Part shown: in pieces, positions 48,920 to 58,122 of the stretch
Numbering within the stretch: position 1 is the first letter of the stretch
Layout: the number at the start of each line of letters is the position of its first letter
Assembly: GCF_022179385.1 (NCBI RefSeq)
Contig: NZ_BPQS01000028.1
Span: 1-64,000 of the forward strand
Source of the DNA: Methylobacterium longum
GTDB taxonomy: Bacteria > Pseudomonadota > Alphaproteobacteria > Rhizobiales > Beijerinckiaceae
Direction of reading: 5' to 3'
DNA length: 64,000 nt
Translations under genes and position numbers: made by a program
Notes under the pieces: model-generated
Told to the model about the DNA's origin: nothing
Database searches by the model: none
The model's input: the letters and a program-made list of their open reading frames with translations, nothing else

Positions 48920-49052
48920 GACGACCAAATCTGTCTCCGTTCCAGGGAGATCCCCGGCAAGGGGCTGAGAAACCGCTGGCACGTCCGTCAGGACCTGCGG
49001 CGCGGAAATCCTTCGAACCTGATCCGGCTCATACCGGCGTAGGGATTGGACC
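48920..49052 (+). promoter_or_regulatory. TPP riboswitch (THI element)
   Basis: The thiamine pyrophosphate aptamer core is present: GGGGCTGAGAAACC (48961-48974) and CGAACCTGATCCGGC followed by CATACCGGCGTAGGGA (to about 49044). CCAAATC near 48924 can pair with GATTGG at the 3' end to extend stem P1. It lies about 80 bases upstream of thiO. In this class thiamine pyrophosphate binding lowers expression of the operon. Confidence 0.95.
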
Positions 49053-49128
49053 GTGGCCGCCCGGGAGGGCAGGCCGCAGCTTCTCACAGAAGCGCACGGC
49101 CCGCTCTCCGCGACGGCAATACGCGGAG

Positions 49129-50352
49129 ATGCCCGTGCCCCTCGACCGCCCCGCTTCACCGATCGGCCGCCGGCGCAGTCCGGACGGCACCGCCGTGCCG
49201 GCGCGCCTTCCGGCGCGGACCGACGTCGCCGTCGTGGGCGGTGGCCTGATCGGCCTGTCGATCGCGTGGCGCCTCGCCCGGGCGGGCCGCGCCGTGACCG
49301 TGCTGGAGCGTGAGACGATCGGGGCGGGCGCGAGCCTCGCAGCCACCGGCATGCTCGCCCCGGCCGCCGAGCACGAGCCCGGCTCCGATCCGCTGCTGCC
49401 GCTCGCCCTGGAGTCGCTCCGCCGGTGGCCTGCCTTCCGCGACGCCCTCGAGGCCGAAACCGGCCGGGCCATCGACTATAGACCCGACGGGACATTGGTG
49501 CTGGCGGTCGGCCGCGATGAAGTCGAGCGTCTGCGCTTCCGCTACGACCTGCAGCGTCGATCGGGCCTCGACGCCACCTGGCTGCCCGGCGGCGAAATCC
49601 GGCGGCTGGAACCGGGACTGCGCCCCGCGGTCACCGCCGGAATCCATTGCCCGCTGGACCATCAGGTCGATCCCCGACTGGTCATGGACGCCCTCACCGA
49701 GGCCTGCCGTCGGGCCGGGGTCGTCCTGGCGGAACGGACTCCGGTCACCAGCCTGGACTGGTCGGGGGGCCGCGTCACCGGGGTGAGGGTCGGAGACGGC
49801 AGCGTCGCGGCCGACACCGTCATCCTGGCTTCCGGCGCCTGGAGCGGGGAGGGCGGCCTGCTGCCCGAGAACCTCGCCCTGCCGGTCCGGCCCCTGAAGG
49901 GCCAGTCGCTCGCTTTGAAGACGACCGCACACACCGGCACCCTCGGGCGGATGATCTGGACCGAGCAGGTCCACATGGCTCCGAAGAGCGACGGCCAGCT
50001 CATCGTCGGCGCCACCGTGGAGGATTGCGGCTTCCGGCCGGGCGTCACCGCGGGAGGCCTCTACGCATTGCTGGAGGGCGCGCGCCGGGTGCTTCCGGGC
50101 ATCGAGGAGATGGAGGTGGCAGCCGTTTGGAGCGGCTACCGTCCCACCTCGGACGACGACGCGCCGATCCTGGACGTGCTCGCCCCCGGTCTGGTCGCCG
50201 CCACGGGCCATCATCGAAACGGCTTCCTTCTTGCCCCCGTCACCGCCGACGCGGTCGCCGACCTCGTGACGGGCGGCGCGCTGCCGAAGGTCGCCCAGCC
50301 CTTCACCCTGGCGCGGTTCGACCGACCGGAGCCCCGGAGGGCCTCGGCATGA
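49129..50352 (+). CDS. thiO: Glycine oxidase ThiO
   Basis: This 407-residue FAD enzyme oxidises glycine to the imine used for the thiazole ring of thiamine. The Rossmann motif VAVVGGGLIGLSIAWRLARAG is near residue 25 and the DAO-family C-terminal block SGYRPTSDDDAPILDVLAPGLVAATGHHRNGFLL is complete. ATG 49129 or GTG 49135 are both possible starts; GTG has the better distance from the GGAG. Its stop overlaps the thiS start. It follows the TPP riboswitch. Confidence 0.94.
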   Translation: MPVPLDRPASPIGRRRSPDGTAVPARLPARTDVAVVGGGLIGLSIAWRLARAGRAVTVLERETIGAGASLAATGMLAPAAEHEPGSDPLLPLALESLRRWPAFRDALEAETGRAIDYRPDGTLVLAVGRDEVERLRFRYDLQRRSGLDATWLPGGEIRRLEPGLRPAVTAGIHCPLDHQVDPRLVMDALTEACRRAGVVLAERTPVTSLDWSGGRVTGVRVGDGSVAADTVILASGAWSGEGGLLPENLALPVRPLKGQSLALKTTAHTGTLGRMIWTEQVHMAPKSDGQLIVGATVEDCGFRPGVTAGGLYALLEGARRVLPGIEEMEVAAVWSGYRPTSDDDAPILDVLAPGLVAATGHHRNGFLLAPVTADAVADLVTGGALPKVAQPFTLARFDRPEPRRASA

Positions 50353-50561
50353 AGCTCTTCGTCAACGGTGAACCGCGCGAGTGCGCCGCCGAGACCGTGG
50401 ACGCGCTGTTCCGCGCGGAGGCGGAGGAGAGCGGCATCGAGAGTCCGCAGGGCGTCGCCATCGCGCTGAACGGCCGGGTGCTGCGCCGCCGGGATTGGGG
50501 CGAGACCCCGGTCGCGGACGGGGACCGCGTCGAGATCGTCCGCGCCATGCAGGGAGGTTGA
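50349..50561 (+). CDS. thiS: Sulfur carrier protein ThiS
   Basis: This 70-residue ubiquitin-like protein ends in the required C-terminal Gly-Gly (RAMQGG), which carries the thiocarboxylate sulfur for thiazole formation. It begins MKLFVNGEPRECAAETV and overlaps the thiO stop (ATGA). thiG follows two bases after its stop. Confidence 0.95.
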   Translation: MKLFVNGEPRECAAETVDALFRAEAEESGIESPQGVAIALNGRVLRRRDWGETPVADGDRVEIVRAMQGG

Positions 50562-50563
50562 AC

Positions 50564-51367
50564 ATGGACCACACCGTCACGCCGCTGCATCCCGAGAGCG
50601 GGGAGGACAGTCTGATCATCGCCGGGGTGAGCCTGTCGTCCCGGCTGTTCATCGGCACCGCCGGCTACCCGACGCAGGCGATCATGCGCGACGCCGTCCA
50701 GGCGAGCGGCGCCGACGTGGTGACCGCCTCGATCCGCCGAGTCTCGCTGCATGGCCACGGCTCCGACACGGTGAAGATCCTGAAGGGCAAGCGCTTCCTG
50801 CCGAACACTGCCGGCTGCGAGACCGCCCGCGACGCGATCATGACCGCGGAACTGGCGCGGGAGGCCCTCGATACCAATTGGATCAAGGTTGAGGTGATCG
50901 GCGACCGGGAGACGCTCTACCCGGACGTCACCGAGCTGATGGAGGCCTGCCGCCACCTCGTGGATGAGGGCTTCGTGGTGCTGCCCTACTGCAACGACGA
51001 TCCGATCATCTGCCAGCGCCTGGAGGATCTCGGCTGTGCCGCCGTGATGCCCATGGGCTCGCTGATCGGCTCGGGGATGGGCGTGGCGAACCCGGCCAAT
51101 CTCGAATTGATCTGCCGCCGCGCGACGGTGCCGGTGATCGTCGATGCCGGGATCGGCACAGCCTCGGACGCCGTGATCGCCATGGAGCTCGGCGCCTCCG
51201 CCTGCCTGATCAACACCGCGGTCGCCAAGGCCGACGATCCAATCCGCATGGCGCGCGCCATGCGCCGGGCGGTCGAGGCCGGCCGCGACGCGCACTTGGC
51301 CGGGCGGATTCCCCGCCGCGGCCGGGCCGAACCGTCCAGCCCGCAGCTCGGCCTCGTCGGCTCGTGA
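50564..51367 (+). CDS. thiG: Thiazole synthase ThiG
   Basis: This 267-residue TIM-barrel enzyme builds the thiazole phosphate from DXP, the ThiO imine and ThiS thiocarboxylate. Motifs include SRLFIGTAGYPT, the Schiff-base lysine region NWIKVEVIGD, LPYCNDDPIICQRL and VIVDAGIGTASDAVIAMELGA. Its stop overlaps the thiE start (GTGA). Confidence 0.96.
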   Translation: MDHTVTPLHPESGEDSLIIAGVSLSSRLFIGTAGYPTQAIMRDAVQASGADVVTASIRRVSLHGHGSDTVKILKGKRFLPNTAGCETARDAIMTAELAREALDTNWIKVEVIGDRETLYPDVTELMEACRHLVDEGFVVLPYCNDDPIICQRLEDLGCAAVMPMGSLIGSGMGVANPANLELICRRATVPVIVDAGIGTASDAVIAMELGASACLINTAVAKADDPIRMARAMRRAVEAGRDAHLAGRIPRRGRAEPSSPQLGLVGS

Positions 51368-52008
51368 GGACGCTGCCGTCGCCGCTGCTGGCGGTAACGG
51401 ACCGACATGGACATGAGCGGCCGCTCGCCGAGACCGTCCAGGCGATCCTGGAAGGCGGCGGTCGCTGGATCTGGTTCCGGGACCGCGACCTCGATCCGCT
51501 GGCCCGCCGAGGCCTCGGCGAAGCCGTGGCCGCGCGCGTCCGGGCCTTCGGTGGCGTCCTGACCGTGGGTGGCGACGCCGCGCTGGCACAGACCCTCGGT
51601 GGCGGCGTCCATCTCGGAGGCGGCTCCGGTTCCGAAGCGATCCTGACGGCGCGGGCGACATTGGGGGAGGGCGCGCTGATCGGCGTGTCGGCCCACACGC
51701 CGCATGAGGTCTCGGCCGCCGCGGAAGCCGGCGCCGACTATGTGACCCTCAGCCCGATCTACGCGACCGCCAGCAAGCCGGGCTACGGACCGGCTCTGGG
51801 ACCCGAAGGTCTCGCGACCGCACCGGGGCTCCCCGTGGTCGCGCTCGGCGGAATCGACCTGACTCGGATCACGGAATGCCGGGCCGCCGGCGCAGCCGGC
51901 GTGGCGATCATGGGCGGCCTCATGCGGGCCGGCGATCCGGCCGACGCCGCATACCGGATGCTCACAGCCTGGGAGGCGGCCGGGCCCTCGCCCGAGCCGC
52001 GGGCGTAA
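51364..52008 (+). CDS. thiE: Thiamine phosphate synthase (ThiE/TenI family)
   Basis: This 214-residue TIM-barrel protein couples the thiazole and pyrimidine halves of thiamine, or is a TenI-type relative. It shows LAVTDRH, WFRDRDLD in place of the usual RLK-type phosphate-binding start, YVTLSPIYATASKPGYGPALG and VVALGGID. The start is GTG overlapping thiG. thiC and thiD, needed for the pyrimidine branch, are not in the window. Confidence 0.88.
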   Translation: MRTLPSPLLAVTDRHGHERPLAETVQAILEGGGRWIWFRDRDLDPLARRGLGEAVAARVRAFGGVLTVGGDAALAQTLGGGVHLGGGSGSEAILTARATLGEGALIGVSAHTPHEVSAAAEAGADYVTLSPIYATASKPGYGPALGPEGLATAPGLPVVALGGIDLTRITECRAAGAAGVAIMGGLMRAGDPADAAYRMLTAWEAAGPSPEPRA

Positions 52009-52155
52009 CGCAGGCGGCTCCGGGGGGCACCGGGTGTCCCGGGGTCGGGATCCGTCGCGGTCGCGCGGTCAGGCTCCGTGACGAGCCGACGGCCTCCCGC
52101 GATCCGGAGGTCGGGGCGCGGCAACGCGCCGTGTCGGCTCGTCCGCCGCAATCCG

Positions 52156-52905
52156 CTAGCTGCTCGTCGGCCCGTAGGGCGGCCTCGGGATCGCGCGGTG
52201 GGCCGCTCGGAGCGCCGCCGACCAGCGCTCACGCAGGTCGTGGAAATAGCCCTCTCCGGCTTCGATCCGGTGGTTCACCTCGAGAGACAACGCGCTCCGG
52301 CGGGCGAGCGCGATGTCGATCGGCAGGCCGACGCCCAGATTCGAGCGCATGGTCGAGTCCATCGAGACCAAGCTGACCTTCAGGGCGTCGTACAGATCCG
52401 TCGTGTATTTGACCGCGCGGTCGAGGATCGGCTTGCCGTACTTGTGCTCGCCGATCTGGAGAAACGGCGCGTCGGTGCTGCACTCGATGAAATTACCCGC
52501 CGAGTAGATCAGGTAGAGCCGCATCTCGCCGTTGCCGATCTGGCCGCCGAACAGCAGCGAGATGGAGAACCGGATGTTGGCCGCCTCGAACCCGTCCTTC
52601 TCGATCGCCCGGACACGCCGGATGGCGCGGCCGATGAGCTGCGCCGCCTGGAACATGGTCGGTGCCTCGACGAGCTTCTGGGGCGGCTCATCGTCCTCGC
52701 CCGGCACGCCCTCCTGGAGCAGGCTCAGGACCGACTGGGTGATCGACAGGTTGCCGGCGGAAGCCAGCATCATCACCCGCTCGCCCGGCACGTTGAAGTG
52801 ATGGAGCTTCCGGTACGTCGAGATATCGTCGAGGCCCGCATTCGTGCGGGTGTCGGCGACCATCACGAGTCCTTCCTCGACCAGGACACCGACGCAGTAG
52901 GTCAT
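52156..52905 (-). CDS. Anbu proteasome-like peptidase
   Basis: This 249-residue protein is the ancestral beta-subunit type (Anbu, or BPH) of the proteasome Ntn-hydrolase superfamily. After removal of the initiator methionine, Thr2 (MTYCVGVLVEEGL) would be the nucleophile, with VMVADTRTN matching the Asp/Arg region and VMMLASAGNLSITQ the usual beta-strand glycine turn. It should assemble as a large ring or helix in the cytoplasm. The neighbours upstream (transglutaminase, alpha-E, ATP-grasp) form the conserved Anbu operon. Substrate and activity remain unclear for the family. Confidence 0.92.
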   Translation of the reverse strand: MTYCVGVLVEEGLVMVADTRTNAGLDDISTYRKLHHFNVPGERVMMLASAGNLSITQSVLSLLQEGVPGEDDEPPQKLVEAPTMFQAAQLIGRAIRRVRAIEKDGFEAANIRFSISLLFGGQIGNGEMRLYLIYSAGNFIECSTDAPFLQIGEHKYGKPILDRAVKYTTDLYDALKVSLVSMDSTMRSNLGVGLPIDIALARRSALSLEVNHRIEAGEGYFHDLRERWSAALRAAHRAIPRPPYGPTSS

Positions 52906-52949
52906 CGTCTTCGGTCTCTCGTGTGGCCGGCGGGAAGCTGTCGGCGGGA

Positions 52950-53777
52950 TCAGGATTGGGTGGCCGCCCTGCCTTGCTCGACGCGAAGCTTCACGTCCAG
53001 TGTCTCGGTGCCGCCGCCGGTGCGGCTGCCGCGGATCGGCGCGGCGCCGAGATAGTCCAGACCGGTCGCGACGCGGATGTAGTTGTCCGACGGGCTCACG
53101 TCGAAGCTCGGGTCGAACGCCACCCAGCCGAGATTGGGCACCAGCGCCTCGACCCAGCCGTGCGGTGCCTCGACGTCGGCCTGTCCGTCGTCGCGGGCGC
53201 GGTAGCCCGCCACGTAGCGGGCCGGGATGCCGATATGGCGGGCGGCGGCGATGAAGACGTGGGCCAGGTCCTGACAGACCCCGCGCCCGGCCGCGAAGGC
53301 CTTGTCGGCCGGGACGGCGTTGGCGGCGGGGCCGGGCTCGTGGACCACCGCACCCTGCACGGCGCCCATCAACCGGTGAAGGAGAGCCAGGGCAGCGGCA
53401 TCCCCCGCCGCCGCGACGCGTTCGGCGAAGGCGTGCAGTTCGGGGCTCGCCGCGCAAAGGTCCGTGTCACGGAGGTAGAATTCGTCGGGCAGGCGCTCCA
53501 CGGTCCCGCGCACGACGCCGTGGGTATCGTCGGTGTCGACCTCGCCGGTGACCCGGATGGTCAGGGCGTCGGACGGTTCGTCCGGCGTGAACCAGTGGAC
53601 CACGTTGCCGAAACCGTCCTCGCGGGCGGTGAGCCGCCCGTCGACCGTGGTGTCGATCCGCCAGTTCCTGACGTACTGCCCGTCATGGTCCCGCGGCGTG
53701 AGCCGCAGGACCTGCACGAGCCCGCGGGCCGGTTGCTCGTAGGTGTAGATGGTCTCGTGAACCACGCGGATGCGCAT
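52950..53777 (-). CDS. Transglutaminase-family protein of the Anbu operon
   Basis: This 275-residue protein has an N-terminal beta domain (MRIRVVHETIYTYEQPARGL) and a transglutaminase-like core with a complete Cys-His-Asp triad: GRGVCQDLAHVFIAAAR, EAPHGWVEALVP and WVAFDPS. It probably acts as an amidase, peptidase or acyltransferase on a peptide-like substrate. No signal peptide is visible. It sits 44 bases upstream of the Anbu gene and 21 bases downstream of the alpha-E gene, in one operon. Confidence 0.92.
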   Translation of the reverse strand: MRIRVVHETIYTYEQPARGLVQVLRLTPRDHDGQYVRNWRIDTTVDGRLTAREDGFGNVVHWFTPDEPSDALTIRVTGEVDTDDTHGVVRGTVERLPDEFYLRDTDLCAASPELHAFAERVAAAGDAAALALLHRLMGAVQGAVVHEPGPAANAVPADKAFAAGRGVCQDLAHVFIAAARHIGIPARYVAGYRARDDGQADVEAPHGWVEALVPNLGWVAFDPSFDVSPSDNYIRVATGLDYLGAAPIRGSRTGGGTETLDVKLRVEQGRAATQS

Positions 53778-53798
53778 GCGCCGCCCTATCCGTTCCGT

Positions 53799-54746
53799 TC
53801 AGCCGACCAGATACTGCTTGGCGATCGCCTCGCCCACCCTGTTGTTCTCGGCGATGAACGCCTCCACGAACTCGTGCAACCCCGAGGCGAAGACTCGATC
53901 GATGTCCTCGCTCTCCAGCTTCGCCAGCATGTTGCCGGCCAGCCGCTGGCTCGGGCCGCGGCGGCCGTAAGCATCGGCGATCAGGTCGAGGTACTCGACG
54001 ATCACGCCATAGCAGTTCGAGAAGGAGCGCGGCATCTGCTTGTTGAGTATCAGCAGGTCGGCCACCAGCAGCGGCTTGATGCTCTCGCGATACACCCAGT
54101 GATAGGCGTTGAACGCCGAGACTTCGCGCAGGATCGTGGTCCACTGGAAGTAGTCGAGGCTGCCGCCGACCGTCTCGTCATGGGGGAGCAGGATCTGGTA
54201 CTTCACGTCGAGGATGCGGGCGGTGTTGTCGGCCCGCTCGATCGCCGTGCCGAGGCGGGTGAACCAGAAGGCGTCGTTGCGCAGCATCGTCCGGAACGCC
54301 GAACCGTCGAAGGTCAGCGAGACGGTCTTCACCCAGTCGAGGAAGCGGCCGAACTCGTCGCGGTTGAGATCCTTGCCGGCGTAGTTGCGCAGTTCGAGCC
54401 ATGCTCCGTTGATCGCGTCCCACATCTCGGTGGTGAGCGCCGTGCGTACCGATCGGGCGTTCTCACGGGCCGATTCGATGCAGGACCGGATCGAGGACGG
54501 GTTGTGCGGACTGAACGCGAGGAAGTCGCAGACCGTGTCGGCATTCACCGCGCTGTAGTGGGTCTTGAACGCGTCCGGGTCCCCAGCCGAGGCGAGCGCC
54601 GAGTCCCACTCGTTGCTCTCGCCGCCGCCGTAATTGGACGGCAGCGACGCGAAGCGGTGCGCCGCGTCGAGGATGCGGGCGACGAAGTCTGCGCGCTCGA
54701 CGTAGCGGGAGAGCCAGAAGAGATTGTCGGCAGTCCTGGAGAGCAT
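53799..54746 (-). CDS. Alpha-E domain protein of the Anbu operon
   Basis: This 315-residue, largely helical protein matches the alpha-E family: MLSRTADNLFWLSRYVERADF at the start, then WLELRNYAGKDLNRDEF and LGTAIERADNTARILDVKYQ. Alpha-E proteins are always found beside circularly permuted ATP-grasp enzymes and transglutaminases, as here, and are thought to assist peptide-bond chemistry; no activity is established. It lies 67 bases downstream of the ATP-grasp gene. Confidence 0.92.
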   Translation of the reverse strand: MLSRTADNLFWLSRYVERADFVARILDAAHRFASLPSNYGGGESNEWDSALASAGDPDAFKTHYSAVNADTVCDFLAFSPHNPSSIRSCIESARENARSVRTALTTEMWDAINGAWLELRNYAGKDLNRDEFGRFLDWVKTVSLTFDGSAFRTMLRNDAFWFTRLGTAIERADNTARILDVKYQILLPHDETVGGSLDYFQWTTILREVSAFNAYHWVYRESIKPLLVADLLILNKQMPRSFSNCYGVIVEYLDLIADAYGRRGPSQRLAGNMLAKLESEDIDRVFASGLHEFVEAFIAENNRVGEAIAKQYLVG

Positions 54747-54813
54747 CTGTCTTCAGCCAAGTCGTGCGGACATTAGGGTCCGCGCCGCGGAGCAACCGGG
54801 GATCGCGTGGATC

Positions 54814-56247
54814 TCAGGCGTCGAGCACCCAGGTGTCCTTCGTACCACCGCCCTGGCTCGAATTGACTACCAGAGAGCCCTCCTTCAGCGCCACCCTAGT
54901 CAAACCGCCGGGCACGATGCGGATCTGGTCGGCACCGTTGAGCACGAACGGCCGCAGGTCGACGTGGCGAGGTGCGACGCCGGACGCCACGAAGGTCGGG
55001 CAGGTGGAGAGCGACAGGGTCGGCTGGGCGATGAAGCCGTCCGGCGCGTGTTTCAGTTTCCGGGCGAAGTCATCCAGTTCACGCTTGCTGGCGTGGGGCC
55101 CGACCAGCATCCCGTAGCCGCCCGAGCCGTTGACCTCCTTGACCACCAAGTCCGACAGATTGTCCATCACGTACGCGAAGGCGTCCTTCTCGCGGCAGCG
55201 GTAGGTTGGCACGTTGTGCAGGATCGGCTCCTCGCCGGTGAAGAACTTCACGATCTCCGGCATGTAGCTGTAGACGGCCTTGTCGTCCGAGATGCCGGTT
55301 CCGACCGCGTTGGCCAGCGTCACCGATCCGCGCTCGTAGGCATTCATCAGGCCCGGTACACCGAGGACCGAATCCGGACGGAAGACCAGCGGATCCAGGA
55401 AATCGTCGTCAAGACGGCGATAGATCACGTCGACCCTGCGCGGTCCCTCGGTGGTGCGCATGTAGACCACGTCGTCCTTGGTGAAGAGGTCGGAGGCCTC
55501 CACCAGCTCGACGCCGAGCTTGTCGGCCAGGAAGGAGTGCTCGTAGAACGCGGAATTGTAGCGCCCGGGGGTGAGCAGCACGACCGTCGGGTCGCGCGTA
55601 GCCGAGCCCGGTGCGAGGCTGCGGAGGGTGGCGAGGAGCGCATCCGGGTAATTCTCCACCGGCGCAACCCGGTGCTTGGAGAACAGGTCCGGGAACAGCC
55701 GCAGCATCACCTCTCGGTTCTCCAGCATGTAGGAGACGCCGGACGGAATGCGGGCATTGTCCTCCAGCACGAAGAAATCGTTCTCGCCGGTCCGGACGAT
55801 GTCGATACCGGCGATGTGGACGTAGAGGTCGTGCGGCACGCGGAAGCTGCGCATCTCCATGCGGTAATGCGCATTCCGGTAGACGAGGTCGGCCGGGATG
55901 ATGCCGGCCTTGATGCATTCCTGCGCGCCGTAGATGTCTTTCAGGAACAGGTTGATGGCGGTGACCCGCTGCTTCAGCCCACGCTCCAGGAATCCCCATT
56001 CGGGCTTGGTGATCACCCGGGGAATGATGTCGAACGGGATCAGCCGCTCGGTCGACTCGTTGTCGCCGTAGACCGCGAAGGTGATTCCGATCCGGCGGAA
56101 CAGCAGTTCGGCTTGACTGCGGCGGGTGTTGAAGTGCTCGGGCGGCGTGGTCTCCAGCCAGGCTTTGAGCTGGCCGTAGGCGTCGCGGACGGCGGCCGGA
56201 TCGGCGTCACCGATCCCGTTCATCTCGTCGAAGGCCGTCACCGCCAT
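54814..56247 (-). CDS. Circularly permuted type 2 ATP-grasp protein
   Basis: This 477-residue protein belongs to the permuted ATP-grasp ligase family: PHDLYVHIAGIDIVRTGEND, FFVLEDNARIPSGVSYMLENR, YMRTTEGPRRVDVIYRRLDDDFLDPL and LVVKEVNGSGGYGMLVGP. Such enzymes are predicted to form peptide-like amide bonds using ATP. It is first in the four-gene operon that ends with the Anbu peptidase. Product and substrate are unknown; a small peptide or a protein tag are both possible. Confidence 0.93.
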   Translation of the reverse strand: MAVTAFDEMNGIGDADPAAVRDAYGQLKAWLETTPPEHFNTRRSQAELLFRRIGITFAVYGDNESTERLIPFDIIPRVITKPEWGFLERGLKQRVTAINLFLKDIYGAQECIKAGIIPADLVYRNAHYRMEMRSFRVPHDLYVHIAGIDIVRTGENDFFVLEDNARIPSGVSYMLENREVMLRLFPDLFSKHRVAPVENYPDALLATLRSLAPGSATRDPTVVLLTPGRYNSAFYEHSFLADKLGVELVEASDLFTKDDVVYMRTTEGPRRVDVIYRRLDDDFLDPLVFRPDSVLGVPGLMNAYERGSVTLANAVGTGISDDKAVYSYMPEIVKFFTGEEPILHNVPTYRCREKDAFAYVMDNLSDLVVKEVNGSGGYGMLVGPHASKRELDDFARKLKHAPDGFIAQPTLSLSTCPTFVASGVAPRHVDLRPFVLNGADQIRIVPGGLTRVALKEGSLVVNSSQGGGTKDTWVLDA

Positions 56248-56343
56248 TTCGCTCCTCCCGTACGCTCCCGCTCTTGAGGCAAGAGGCGCGCCACGTGTTC
56301 ATGGCTATCGCCACGCGCGATAACGCTCAAGGCGGCCGGAGGA

Positions 56344-57090
56344 TCAGATCAGCTTCAAACCTTTCAGGCTGGCATGACCGTTTCGGCCGAGGACCACGTG
56401 GTCGTGTACGACGATCTTCAGCGGCGCCAGCACCGTCACGATCTCGCGGGTCATCGCCACGTCGGCCGCGGAGGGGCTCGGATCGCCCGACGGGTGATTG
56501 TGGGCCAGGATGATCGCGGTCGCCGAGAGCTCCAGCGCCCGCCGGGCGACCTCGCGGGGATAGACCGGCGTGTGATCGACGGTGCCGCGCCCCTGCACCT
56601 CGTCGGCGATGAGGTGGTTGCGCTTGTCGAGGAACAGGATGCGGAACTCTTCGCGGGGCGCGAACGCCATGGTGGCGCGCAGGTACTCGTGCAGTGCGGT
56701 CCACGAATCCAGGAGTGCGCGCTCACGGATCGCGCCCCTGGCGGCGCGCCGGGCGGCCGCCTCGATCACCTTGAGATCCGAAACGACACCGGCGCTCACG
56801 CCATCGACCTCCACCAGGCGCGCCGGCTCGGCACCCACGACCTCGGCGAAGCTGCCGAACCGCGCGACCAGGGCCTTGGCGAGGGGTTTCACGTCGCGTC
56901 GCGGAATGGCGCGGAACAGGACCAGCTCAAGCAACTCGTAATCGGGCAGCGCGTCGCCGCCCGCGGCTGCGAACTTGTCGCGCAACCGGTCCCGGTGGCC
57001 GTGGTAGTGCGGCGGCTCCTTCTCGACGGAGGACGGGACGGCGCTGTCCGCGAACAGCCCCGCGCCACCGTCATCCGCCCCGGAAGTCAC
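56344..57090 (-). CDS. radC: RadC family JAB-domain protein
   Basis: This 248-residue protein has a helix-hairpin-helix region (about 25-110) and a C-terminal JAMM metallo-domain with the motif LAHNHPSGDPSPSAADVAMT. RadC proteins were once linked to repair; their biochemical role is unsettled. The start is GTG at 57090, overlapping the map stop by four bases (GTGA), so the genes are translationally coupled. Confidence 0.93.
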   Translation of the reverse strand: MTSGADDGGAGLFADSAVPSSVEKEPPHYHGHRDRLRDKFAAAGGDALPDYELLELVLFRAIPRRDVKPLAKALVARFGSFAEVVGAEPARLVEVDGVSAGVVSDLKVIEAAARRAARGAIRERALLDSWTALHEYLRATMAFAPREEFRILFLDKRNHLIADEVQGRGTVDHTPVYPREVARRALELSATAIILAHNHPSGDPSPSAADVAMTREIVTVLAPLKIVVHDHVVLGRNGHASLKGLKLI

Positions 57091-57947
57091 GGCCGGTCGG
57101 CGGCAGGGTTGACGGGCTGGTGCAGACCCTTGGGCGAGACTGTGAAGATCTCGACGCCGGTCTCGGTGACGCCCACGGTGTGCTCGAACTGAGCGGAGAG
57201 CGAGCGGTCCCGGGTCACCGCGGTCCAGCCGTCGCCCAGCACCTTCACGGCAGGCCGGCCGAGATTGATCATCGGCTCGACGGTGAAGAACTGGCCGGGC
57301 TTGAACGGCACGTCGTAGCTCGCCTCGACGTAGTGCAGGATGGTGGGCGCGTCGTGATAGGTCCGGCCGAGCCCGTGGCCGCAGAAATCGCGCACCACCG
57401 AGCAGCGCTCGCTCTCGGCGTAGGATTGGATTGCCCGGCCGATATCGTTGGTCGAGCCGCCCGGCTTCACGGCCGCAACGCCGCGCATCAGCGCCTCGTA
57501 GGTGATCTCGCACAGGCGCTGCGCCTTCCGGGGAACCTCCCCGACATAGGCCATGCGACTCGAGTCACCGTGCCAGCCGTCGAGGATCAGGCAGATGTCG
57601 AGGTTGACGATGTCGCCCTCGCGCAGCGGCTTGTCGTTCGGGATGCCGTGGCAGACGACGTGGTTGATCGAGGTGCAGATCGATTTGGGGTAACCGCGGT
57701 AGAGCAGCGATGCCGGATAGGCCCCGTGATCCATGGCGAACTCGTAGGCGAGCTGATCCAGCGCCTCGGTGGTGACGCCGGGCTGCGTCGCCGCCATCAG
57801 AAGGTCGAGGGCCTCGGCGGTCAGCCGTCCCGCCCGCCGCATGCCTTCGAAGCCCTCCGGCCCGTGGATCGGCGGCTCCGGGGCGCGGCGCGTGCCCTGC
57901 GCGGTGGCCTGTTCCTGCTGCATCGTCGAGACTTTTCGCGGCGTCAT
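57087..57947 (-). CDS. map: Type I methionine aminopeptidase
   Basis: This 286-residue metalloenzyme removes N-terminal methionine from nascent proteins. The five metal ligands are seen in order: DICLILDGWHGD (Asp, Asp), CGHGLGRTYHDAP (His), FFTVEPMIN (Glu) and SAQFEHTVGVT (Glu). Start ATG 57947 or ATG 57923 are both possible. Removal of Met would also expose Thr2 of the nearby Anbu subunit, a link by position only. Confidence 0.95.
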   Translation of the reverse strand: MTPRKVSTMQQEQATAQGTRRAPEPPIHGPEGFEGMRRAGRLTAEALDLLMAATQPGVTTEALDQLAYEFAMDHGAYPASLLYRGYPKSICTSINHVVCHGIPNDKPLREGDIVNLDICLILDGWHGDSSRMAYVGEVPRKAQRLCEITYEALMRGVAAVKPGGSTNDIGRAIQSYAESERCSVVRDFCGHGLGRTYHDAPTILHYVEASYDVPFKPGQFFTVEPMINLGRPAVKVLGDGWTAVTRDRSLSAQFEHTVGVTETGVEIFTVSPKGLHQPVNPAADRP

Positions 57948-58122
57948 CAATGGGGCGTCCGCCCTATGTACGATCTGGGGCGCGGCAGGCCAAGCGGCGT
58001 CCGGCGCCGTTCGGGCGAGGCTTGCGCCGGCCGCGGGGCTGGCGGCATAAGCAGCCGCGAGGCGCCCGGGAGCGCGCGGGCAGATTCGCCGCGCGGCGGA
58101 TCGCGGGGCAGGTGAGGGCCGG

